Of a stretch of DNA of 10,195 nt, positions 1-6,122 are shown in pieces. Source of the DNA: an uncultured Ruminococcus sp. (GTDB lineage Bacteria; Bacillota; Clostridia; Oscillospirales; Ruminococcaceae). Positions within the stretch are counted from its first letter, which is position 1; each line of letters starts with the position of its first letter. Both the position numbers and the translations under genes were made by a program. Location: positions 1-10,195 of the forward strand of contig CAMCOJ010000052.1 of NCBI GenBank assembly GCA_945876405.1, read 5' to 3'. Below the pieces are notes generated by a model that was given only the letters and a program-made list of their open reading frames with translations, was not told the DNA's origin and made no database searches.

Positions 1-77
1 CTATTATATTATCATATTTTCGTTATAATTTCAAGTGATATTTAAAAAAAATATGATATATTATTCATAACAATTCT
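1..77. other. AT-rich region downstream of divIB
   Basis: This stretch follows the divIB stop on the transcribed (minus) strand and is almost entirely A and T. It holds a weak inverted repeat with 11-bp arms (TATCATATTTT at 10-20 and AAAATATGATA at 48-58). On the minus strand the left-hand side of that hairpin runs into a short T-rich tract, so it could be a poor terminator, but the arms have almost no GC and chance is a reasonable explanation in such DNA. I see no gene here. Confidence 0.4.
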
Positions 78-1052
78 CTACCACCCCTCATGCTGAGCCG
101 CCGCTGTCACCGGTGCCGGTTTATCTGAAATTGCTGAGGACACAGCCGTGGTATACTGACCTGCAGCTGTTTCCTCTGAAACCGGAATATCCGTATCTTC
201 AGGACTGATAGTTTCATCATCCTGCGGAAGAGAAGTTCCTGTATTACTGTTTATCCGGTTATATTCCTCTTCTGAAACATAGGAATATCCGAGAGAATTA
301 CGATATATCAGATAACCGTTTTTATTTTCTCTCAGCTCATCAGTAATAATCTTATAGGCATATTTCAGCTTATATTCAATATCATCCGGTTTTTCTATTT
401 TTATTGTTATTCTGTTATCATAGTTTAATTCAATATCATACTTGTCAGTGATATCGACAGATACCATCTTTTCTATATTCTGCTTTTTTATTTCGTCAAG
501 TATATTTTTCAGTATCTCACCCTTGTCATGATCTTTTGAGGAAAGAATTGTTTTTTCCTCAGATGAGACACATTCAAATCCTTTTACTACAATCAGATTT
601 TTATTTTCCGTTTTTTCCTTCTGTCCGATTATTCTCCAGTTCTCACTTATCAGAACATAACCTCCACTGCATTCAACATATGCTGCTTCAATACTCGGAA
701 CTATATCCATCTCAACCTTATGAGGAAAAGCTTTCTTTATTTTTACATCATCTATCATAAGAAGATCATCAAGCATATCCATGCGTATATTATCAGTATT
801 CATTCTTACAAGATTATCTCCTCTTGAAATTCCTGAACTGCTGACTATTTCTTCTTCAGTATATGAAGATCCGTCCAGACCGGTTATTTCAACCTCATGA
901 ACATTGAAAAGAAGTGTTACTGACAGAGATGCAGCTATTCCTGTGGCAAGGACTGCAACAAGAACATAGTATCCAAGCATATTTTTTCTTCTTCGTCTGT
1001 CTCGTTTATGATTGTTTTTATTTTCAATATTTACTTTTTTTACATTCTGCAT
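78..1052 (-). CDS. divIB: Cell division protein DivIB/FtsQ (POTRA domain)
   Basis: A 324-residue bitopic membrane protein of the FtsQ/DivIB family, which in other bacteria bridges FtsL/FtsB(DivIC) and the septal PBP-FtsW pair. The sequence shows a short, very basic cytoplasmic N-terminus (residues 1-25, rich in K, R and N), one membrane segment at about 27-49, then a POTRA-like domain directly outside the membrane (about 50-120, with the characteristic V-x-I-x-G-L-D entry strand and a FPHKVEMDI strand). The beta domain runs to about 260, followed by a low-complexity tail (about 270-324) rich in S, T, P, E and A. The ATG at 1052 is preceded by GAAAGG at 1061-1066, which overlaps the murA stop codon (1065-1067), so translation is probably coupled to murA. 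FtsQ-family sequences are poorly conserved; topology and position at the end of the cluster carry much of the call. Confidence 0.88.
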   Translation of the reverse strand: MQNVKKVNIENKNNHKRDRRRRKNMLGYYVLVAVLATGIAASLSVTLLFNVHEVEITGLDGSSYTEEEIVSSSGISRGDNLVRMNTDNIRMDMLDDLLMIDDVKIKKAFPHKVEMDIVPSIEAAYVECSGGYVLISENWRIIGQKEKTENKNLIVVKGFECVSSEEKTILSSKDHDKGEILKNILDEIKKQNIEKMVSVDITDKYDIELNYDNRITIKIEKPDDIEYKLKYAYKIITDELRENKNGYLIYRNSLGYSYVSEEEYNRINSNTGTSLPQDDETISPEDTDIPVSEETAAGQYTTAVSSAISDKPAPVTAAAQHEGW

Positions 1053-1064
1053 TTTTCTGACCTT

Positions 1065-2324
1065 TCAGGATTTTCTTATAATATCTGCACCAACAGAAGA
1101 AAGTATCTGTTCAATCTTTTCATATCCCCTGTCAATGTGACCTGCTTCGCTTACAGTTGTTTTACCATCAGCAGAAAGTGCTGCAATCACCATTGCTGCT
1201 CCGCCACGCAGATCAGTTGCTGAAACCTCCGCACCGTAAAGCCGTTCAACGCCTTCAACTACAGCTATTTTCCCGTATACTTTTATATCAGCACCCATTC
1301 TGTTCAGAGCGTCCACATGTCTGTATCTGTCTTCAAAAATATTTTCCTCAAATACACTTGTACCCGAAGCACAGCATAGTACAGACATAAAAACTGCCTG
1401 CATATCAGTAGGAAATCCGGGATAAGGCATGGTTTTAAGCGATTTGACCGGTTTAATACTTTTGCCTGATTTTATAAAAACACTCTTTCCGCTGTTATAA
1501 ACCCTGCAGCCCATTTGTTCAAAATATACGGTAAAAAGATCTGTATCAATACCTTCAGTACAGTTTAGCTGAACCGCACCTCCGGTTGCAGCAGCTGCTG
1601 CCATATATGTCGCCGCTGCTATTCTGTCAGGCATGATACGGAAATCTGTTCCGCTGAGGCTGCTTACTCCTTCGACAAATATATTTCCTCCGCCTGAAGA
1701 CTGGATTCTTGCCCCGCACTTTTTCAGGTAAAGAATCAGATCATTTATCTCCGGTTCTCTTGCAGCATTTATGATCTCTGTCTCTCCATCCGCCAGTACA
1801 GCAGCAAGAATAATATTCTCTGTCGCACCTACGGAAGGAAAAGGAAGTGTAATTTTTGCTCCGTGTATTCCATGAGGAACAGTACATTTTATGTATCCGT
1901 GTTCTTCTGAAATGGAAACTCCCATACTCCTGAGTGCCGAGAGATGAATATCAAGCGGACGAGGTCCAAGCTGACACCCTCCCGGAAAAGAAATACTGCA
2001 TTCACCGCATCGGCCAATCAGAGATCCGAGAAAATTAACAGATGACCGCATACAGCTCATGAGAGAATCCGGAATTTCAGATGTCTTTGCACCTGTACCT
2101 GATATAACTATAATATCGGGATTTTCCCTGCACACCTTTAAACCGATATGAGTAAGTATCCTGCATGAAGCATATACATCAGAAAGATCCGGACAGTTTT
2201 CAAGAACAGTTTCTCCGTTTGTAAGCACTGTTGCTGAAAGTATCGGAAGAATGCTGTTTTTAGCTCCCTGAAGCTTTATTTCTCCGCTTAGTTTTTTTCC
2301 ACCGTTTATAACAAGCTTATTCAA
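1065..2324 (-). CDS. murA: UDP-N-acetylglucosamine 1-carboxyvinyltransferase MurA
   Basis: Cytoplasmic enzyme that transfers enolpyruvate from phosphoenolpyruvate to UDP-GlcNAc, the first committed step of peptidoglycan synthesis and the fosfomycin target. With the start chosen here the protein has 419 residues, normal for the family. The N-terminal NGGKKLSGEIKLQGAKN segment places Lys22 and Asn23 at the usual active-site positions. The catalytic loop PGGCQLGPRPLDIH carries Cys117 (E. coli Cys115), so the Cys form, normally fosfomycin-sensitive, is expected. The FPTDMQA motif supplies the general-base Asp, and DLRGGAAMVIAAL near the C-terminus the conserved Arg. The start is taken as TTG at 2322-2324, because a GGGGGG run lies 7 nt upstream and family alignment begins there. 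An in-frame ATG at 2343-2345 adds seven residues encoded by the ribosome-binding site itself and has no such site of its own. murA sits where B. subtilis has murB. Confidence 0.95.
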   Translation of the reverse strand: MNKLVINGGKKLSGEIKLQGAKNSILPILSATVLTNGETVLENCPDLSDVYASCRILTHIGLKVCRENPDIIVISGTGAKTSEIPDSLMSCMRSSVNFLGSLIGRCGECSISFPGGCQLGPRPLDIHLSALRSMGVSISEEHGYIKCTVPHGIHGAKITLPFPSVGATENIILAAVLADGETEIINAAREPEINDLILYLKKCGARIQSSGGGNIFVEGVSSLSGTDFRIMPDRIAAATYMAAAAATGGAVQLNCTEGIDTDLFTVYFEQMGCRVYNSGKSVFIKSGKSIKPVKSLKTMPYPGFPTDMQAVFMSVLCCASGTSVFEENIFEDRYRHVDALNRMGADIKVYGKIAVVEGVERLYGAEVSATDLRGGAAMVIAALSADGKTTVSEAGHIDRGYEKIEQILSSVGADIIRKS

Positions 2325-2402
2325 TTTTCTGCCCCCCGAAAACATTTTTTAACACATAATATGCAAAAAATTTTTTTCAGGTTACAGTCTGTGCTGCAAA
2401 AG
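2325..2402. other. murG-murA intergenic gap
   Basis: A 78-bp gap, longer than most in the cluster. It is AT-rich, contains an A7T6 tract and the murA ribosome-binding site. I looked for a minus-strand promoter and found only a TATTAT-like -10 without a credible -35, and no stable hairpin. murA is most simply read as co-transcribed with murG. Confidence 0.5.
2332..2337 (-). promoter_or_regulatory. Ribosome-binding site that sets the murA TTG start
   Basis: A run of six G on the minus strand (2332-2337) stands 7 nt before TTG at 2322-2324. It lies inside the seven-codon extension that an upstream ATG (2343-2345) would add, which argues that the extension is not translated. Sequence before that ATG is A/T only with no purine-rich site. 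Confidence 0.7.
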
Positions 2403-3521
2403 TTATCTTACTACGCTGCTGATAGTATTCCAGATTCTTTCGGAAGTATCACTTACCCAAAGTTTCTTCGAATTCTCTGACATCTTTGTAATTTTTGACG
2501 GATTATTGTAAAAATCTTCAATCATTGCACATACATCGTCACTTTTTACATTTTTCTGTTCTATAACAACAGCTGCACCCGCCTTACCAAGAACGTTTGC
2601 GTTATGGAACTGGTGATTTCCTGCAACTATCGGTGAAGGAATAAGTACTGACGCCTTTCCCATCGCCTCAAGTTCTGCAAGAGTAGATGCACCCGAACGG
2701 CAGATAACAAGATCAGCTGCTGCCATACATATATCCATGTCATTGATGTATTCAGTAATTCTTGTTCTGTCTGATTTAAGAGGAACATTGTATTTTTTCA
2801 TAATCTCAGGGAAAGTATCTTTTCCCATACCACCGTAACCGTGAATATGATTGATATTTAAACCGTTGGCTCTCGTATATTTTATAACCTCTGCCATTGT
2901 ATCATTGATACATCCGGCTCCAAGGCTTCCTCCGAATGAGAGAACAGTAAAGCTGCTGTCGAATCCAAGTTTTTTCCTTGCCTCTTCCTTGCTGTTATTA
3001 AGCAGTTCGGCTCTTACAGGTAACCCTGTAACCGTGTAGTCAACATCCTTGTCAAGATATTCAAGAGCCTCCTTTACGGTCAGCATAACCTTGTCAACAC
3101 TTTTCGAAAGAATCCTTGTTGTTACACCGGGAAACGCATTCTGCTCATGTATCACCGTAGGAATTCCTTTTTTTGCCGCCTGACGTACAACGGGTCCGCT
3201 TACATATCCTCCGGTTCCTATTACAATATCAGGTTTAAATTTTTTTATTATTTCGTTCGCCCTTGGAGCTGATGAAGCAAGATATGCAGCTGCCTGTATA
3301 TTTTTCTTAATGTTTTCAAATGACAGACGTCTCTGAAATCCTTTAACCTTTATAGGGGCAAATTCATATCCGGCCTGAGGTACAAGTTTCGCTTCCATCC
3401 CAAAAGGAGTACCGGCATATAAAAATACAGCCTCCGGATCATGTTCTTTTATTATTGAGGCAATCGCAAGAGCCGGATTGATATGTCCGCCGGTTCCGCC
3501 GCCTGTTATTAATGCTCTCAT
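2403..3521 (-). CDS. murG: Lipid II synthase MurG (UDP-GlcNAc transferase)
   Basis: Peripheral membrane glycosyltransferase of the GT-B fold (GT28) that adds GlcNAc from UDP-GlcNAc to lipid I on the inner membrane face, giving lipid II. Its 372 residues are close to the family length. Visible motifs are the N-terminal glycine-rich loop GGGTGGHINPALA (residues 7-19, with His13 in the conserved position), IHEQNAFPG (124-132), the second glycine loop GGSLGAGCIN (197-206), and the donor-site block CRSGASTLAELEAMG (274-288), whose Glu284 matches the residue that contacts the UDP-GlcNAc ribose in E. coli MurG. NHQFHNA at 302-308 completes the signature. ATG at 3521 follows GAAAGGTG (3531-3538), and the gap to the ftsW stop is only 17 bp, so the two genes are very likely co-transcribed. 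Order ftsW-murG is typical of the cluster. Confidence 0.96.
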   Translation of the reverse strand: MRALITGGGTGGHINPALAIASIIKEHDPEAVFLYAGTPFGMEAKLVPQAGYEFAPIKVKGFQRRLSFENIKKNIQAAAYLASSAPRANEIIKKFKPDIVIGTGGYVSGPVVRQAAKKGIPTVIHEQNAFPGVTTRILSKSVDKVMLTVKEALEYLDKDVDYTVTGLPVRAELLNNSKEEARKKLGFDSSFTVLSFGGSLGAGCINDTMAEVIKYTRANGLNINHIHGYGGMGKDTFPEIMKKYNVPLKSDRTRITEYINDMDICMAAADLVICRSGASTLAELEAMGKASVLIPSPIVAGNHQFHNANVLGKAGAAVVIEQKNVKSDDVCAMIEDFYNNPSKITKMSENSKKLWVSDTSERIWNTISSVVR

Positions 3522-3539
3522 ATATTATTTCACCTTTCG

Positions 3540-4853
3540 TTATTTTTTTGATACTGCTTTAACTGCTCTTTTCCTTCTTGCAACCCTTTCAGGTGTTTCA
3601 TCCGGTGCATCCATAAGTGCCTGTCTTGATATATTAAGTATTATCCCGACCTGAGCCAGAAGCATCATCAGGGCTGTTCCGCCATAACTGAAGAAAGGCA
3701 AACTGATACCTGTATTAGGTATAAAATTACTTACAACAGCAATATTCAGGAATGCCTGAAAACCAATCTGTGAAGTAAGTCCTATACACATAAGCATACC
3801 AAACTTATCCGGTGCTTTTGAAGCGATATAAAAGCCTCTGAATACAAAGAACGCAAACAGTGCTATTACAGTAGCGGCCCCGACAAATCCGAGTTCCTCG
3901 CATACTATTGAGAATACAAAGTCATTTTTTGTCTCAGGAAGATACTGAAACTTCTGTCTTGAATTTCCCAGTCCCATTCCGAAAAATCCACCTGAACCAA
4001 TGGCAACAAGTGACTGGTATGTCTGCCATGTATCACCACTGATATCTGAAAACGGATCCTTCCATGAACGAAAACGCTTTTCAAAATATGAAAATCCTTC
4101 AATTCTCATTTTATAAAGAACTACAGCAGCAAGTCCCAAAACTCCGCCTGCACCAACACCTAAAAGATGAAAAACTTTTACTCCTCCTACAAAAAGCAGT
4201 ATTACACTTATAATACAGATGATTATTGTACAGGAAAGGTGTGGTTGTTTCATAAGCAGGAATGTCACAAGAAGTAAAATAAATACGAACGGCAGTACAC
4301 CTTTTTTGAAGGATTTGATTCTTTTGCGGTTATTGGTAAGCATCAGGGAAAAAAGCGTGACAATAGCAAACTTCATAATTTCAGAAGGCTGAAATTCGAT
4401 ACCAACATAAAGCCATCTTCTTGCATTTCCGTGAGCTCTTCCAAGCGGTGTAAGTACAAGAATCATAAGTATAAAAGCAACAGCAAATATCCCGACTGCC
4501 ACTGTCTTTTTCTGAAAAAAATGATAGTCTATTCTTGATGTAACAAACATTGCCGCCAGTCCGCCGAGTGCAAAAATTATCTGTCGTCTTGCATAGTATA
4601 TCCCCGGATACCCTTCACTTATAGCCCATGCATAACTTGCTGAAAACATCATTATAATTCCAAAAACTATAAGTATAGCGACAATAAAAAAGAAAGGCAG
4701 GTCGACAGTACCCATTTTTCTTCCCTTTATCTGTATCTCTGCTATCTTTTCGCTGATACTTCCAGGGGAAAATGAAGAGGATTTTTTCTTTTTTGTTTTT
4801 CTGCGTCTGACTTCAGAATCCTGAATATCAACATTTATCGAATCATTATCCAT
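3540..4853 (-). CDS. ftsW: SEDS-family glycan polymerase FtsW (SpoVE-like)
   Basis: Multi-pass membrane protein of 437 residues in the SEDS family, peptidoglycan glycosyltransferases that work with a cognate class B PBP. A long cytoplasmic N-terminus (1-50, with a K/R-rich patch at 16-24) precedes about ten hydrophobic segments starting near residue 52. Family motifs include HGNARRWLYVG and FQPSEIMKFA (141-163), FRSWKDPF (261-268), GLGNSRQKFQYLPE (294-307), and NDFVFSIVCEELG (310-322), whose Asp311 aligns with the catalytic Asp of E. coli FtsW (Asp297). PFFSYGGTALM lies at 386-396. The C-terminal tail is basic. ATG at 4853 is supported by GGGAGG at 4861-4866 with 7-nt spacing. Position before murG fits both FtsW and SpoVE; the neighbouring PASTA-type PBP is the likely partner. 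A terminator-like hairpin lies immediately upstream. Confidence 0.93.
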   Translation of the reverse strand: MDNDSINVDIQDSEVRRRKTKKKKSSSFSPGSISEKIAEIQIKGRKMGTVDLPFFFIVAILIVFGIIMMFSASYAWAISEGYPGIYYARRQIIFALGGLAAMFVTSRIDYHFFQKKTVAVGIFAVAFILMILVLTPLGRAHGNARRWLYVGIEFQPSEIMKFAIVTLFSLMLTNNRKRIKSFKKGVLPFVFILLLVTFLLMKQPHLSCTIIICIISVILLFVGGVKVFHLLGVGAGGVLGLAAVVLYKMRIEGFSYFEKRFRSWKDPFSDISGDTWQTYQSLVAIGSGGFFGMGLGNSRQKFQYLPETKNDFVFSIVCEELGFVGAATVIALFAFFVFRGFYIASKAPDKFGMLMCIGLTSQIGFQAFLNIAVVSNFIPNTGISLPFFSYGGTALMMLLAQVGIILNISRQALMDAPDETPERVARRKRAVKAVSKK

Positions 4854-4867
4854 CTGAAAACCTCCCT

Positions 4868-4908
4868 AAAAAACTATTGAATAACCGGAAAACATTCCGG
4901 TTATTCAA
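4868..4908 (-). terminator. Terminator-like hairpin between mraY and ftsW
   Basis: Perfect inverted repeat with 14-bp arms (TTGAATAACCGGAA at 4877-4890 and TTCCGGTTATTCAA at 4895-4908) around a 4-nt loop. Read on the minus strand the stem is followed by TAG and then six T (4868-4873). That is the form of an intrinsic terminator for mraY, although the stem is only about a third GC. The T tract is followed at once by the ftsW ribosome-binding site, leaving no room for a promoter after it. If the signal is functional it should therefore act as an attenuator or partial stop rather than an operon end. Confidence 0.6.
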
Positions 4909-4924
4909 ATTTATATTGTGATTA

Positions 4925-5974
4925 TTATTCAAAAACATATGAAAGCACAACTGCTGCTGCCCCGGCCAGAAGTGCTGCAGATGAAAACAGAATTACAATT
5001 TTATACTCTGAATAACCGCACATTTCAAAATGATGATGTATAGGGGACATCTTAAAAATTCTCTTTCCCTTTCCTTTTTCACCGGTCTTCTTGTAATGAA
5101 TGCGTGCTGTTGCCTTAAAGTATGAAACCTGAATAACAACTGAAAGTGCTTCAAGAATATAAACTATTCCGATAAGAACCATAAGAAGGTGATTGTGAGT
5201 TATCATGCTTACTGCAACAAATGCACCGCCGAGGAACATTGAGCCAGTGTCACCCATAAAGCATTTTGCAGGATGAAGATTCCATACAAGGAATCCAAGA
5301 CATCCACCTGCAAGAGCAATAGCAAAAAGTGATACTTCATATTCGCTTATTATCATGCACACTGTAGTGAGAGCAAGCATTGAAACAACGGTAACCGAAG
5401 CACAAAGACCATCAACGCCGTCTGTAAGGTTTACTGCATTTGAGATGTAAATCATTACAAGAATCATAAACGGATAGTAAAAAACTCCGATATCAAAGCT
5501 GCAGAACATAAGATTAATCTCTGTTGAAGTATCACCAAGAAAGTACAATGCTGCTAAAAATGCAACACATATGATAAACTGAAATATCATTTTCTGCTTT
5601 GCGTTCAGTCCCAGATTCTGCTTCTTAACTGCCTTTATGTAGTCATCAGCAAAACCAATTGCCGAAAACAGCAATGAAAAAAACATACATGCTATAAGCT
5701 TCAGCATTCCGTTAAGAGCCACGCTTCCTTCGGCATCGAAATATGTCAGTCTGTATACTGTATACCCAACTGCTGAAGAAACAAGACTTGCTATTATAAA
5801 CATAAACCCGCCCATAATCGGTGTTCCCTGTTTATCCTTATGCCACGCAGGACCAATTTCCAGAATAGTCTGACCAAAGTGAATCTTTTTAAGATACGGA
5901 ATCAGTGCGAATCCTGTAAGTGCAGCAATAATAAAAGCAAAGACGGAAACGCCAATTCTTATAATAAACGGCAT
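4925..5974 (-). CDS. mraY: Phospho-MurNAc-pentapeptide transferase MraY
   Basis: Integral membrane enzyme that moves phospho-MurNAc-pentapeptide from the UDP carrier to undecaprenyl phosphate, forming lipid I. The 349-residue protein lies between the lengths of B. subtilis and E. coli MraY. Conserved parts are HKDKQGTPIMGG (45-56), the Asp pair FADDY (108-112) thought to help bind Mg2+, NLTDGVDGL (182-190) with the catalytic-region Asp residues, MGDTGS (240-245), and the cytoplasmic loop MSPIHHHFE (309-317) with its triple His. Around ten hydrophobic segments are apparent. ATG at 5974 follows a consensus AGGAGG at 5983-5988 with 8-nt spacing. Upstream, a repeated palindrome ends only 20 bp from the start codon. 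murF, which precedes mraY in many dcw clusters, and murD, which often follows it, are both absent. Confidence 0.97.
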   Translation of the reverse strand: MPFIIRIGVSVFAFIIAALTGFALIPYLKKIHFGQTILEIGPAWHKDKQGTPIMGGFMFIIASLVSSAVGYTVYRLTYFDAEGSVALNGMLKLIACMFFSLLFSAIGFADDYIKAVKKQNLGLNAKQKMIFQFIICVAFLAALYFLGDTSTEINLMFCSFDIGVFYYPFMILVMIYISNAVNLTDGVDGLCASVTVVSMLALTTVCMIISEYEVSLFAIALAGGCLGFLVWNLHPAKCFMGDTGSMFLGGAFVAVSMITHNHLLMVLIGIVYILEALSVVIQVSYFKATARIHYKKTGEKGKGKRIFKMSPIHHHFEMCGYSEYKIVILFSSAALLAGAAAVVLSYVFE

Positions 5975-5993
5975 TTTTATTTCCTCCTGAAAT

Positions 5994-6042
5994 TTATAGT
6001 GAACGTCAAAATAAATTTGACTTTCACTATAATTATTTTATT
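5994..6042. repeat. 49-bp palindromic repeat, copy 1 (upstream of mraY)
   Basis: These 49 bases are identical to 10144-10192. The core is an inverted repeat: TATAGTGAACGTCAAA (5995-6010), loop ATAAA, then TTTGACTTTCACTATA (6016-6031). The arms pair over 16 bp with one mismatch, and 17 bp including the flanking T-A. An AT-rich tail (ATTATTTTATT) follows on the right side. Copy 1 ends six bases upstream of the mraY ribosome-binding site. Exact conservation between two non-coding places 4.15 kb apart suggests either a dispersed mobile-type repeat (REP/MITE-like, without a coding part) or a shared regulatory palindrome. I do not recognise the family. Confidence 0.8.
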
Positions 6043-6047
6043 TATAT

Positions 6048-6092
6048 TGCCTTGCACATCCGATGACTGCGTCATCTATGTGCATATCGGCA
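6048..6092. repeat. Interrupted hairpin in the murE-mraY gap
   Basis: A second inverted repeat lies just beyond repeat copy 1. TGCACAT (6053-6059) pairs with ATGTGCA (6078-6084); after a small internal loop GATGAC (6062-6067) pairs with GTCATC (6071-6076) around TGC. An outer TGCC/GGCA pair (6048-6051, 6089-6092) may extend it. It is more GC-rich than its surroundings. No T tract follows on either strand, so it does not look like an intrinsic terminator. Role unknown. Confidence 0.65.
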
Positions 6093-6096
6093 CCGG

Positions 6097-6122
6097 TAAA
6101 CGCAATTTATTTATTGCGTTTA
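6097..6122. repeat. Hairpin straddling the murE stop codon
   Basis: Perfect inverted repeat with 10-bp arms, TAAACGCAAT (6097-6106) and ATTGCGTTTA (6113-6122), around a 6-nt loop that contains the murE stop codon (6107-6109). On the minus strand the stem is followed by CCGG, not T residues, so termination is not indicated. It could shield the 3' end of the murE message or belong to the compound structure filling the gap to mraY. Confidence 0.6.

Noticed and set aside
2325..2345. ATG start for murA at 2343-2345
   Set aside because: The extra seven residues are encoded by the G-rich ribosome-binding site of the TTG start, and no purine-rich site precedes this ATG.
2346..2402. Promoter for murA in the murG-murA gap
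   Set aside because: A TATTAT sequence occurs, but nothing resembling a -35 lies at the right distance and the region is simply A/T-rich.
5994..6042. Palindromic repeat as a classical promoter
   Set aside because: TTGAC and TATAAT are both present on each strand but only 5 bp apart; at 17-bp spacing the -35 is GTCAAA. For mraY a start from copy 1 would fall within the ribosome-binding site.
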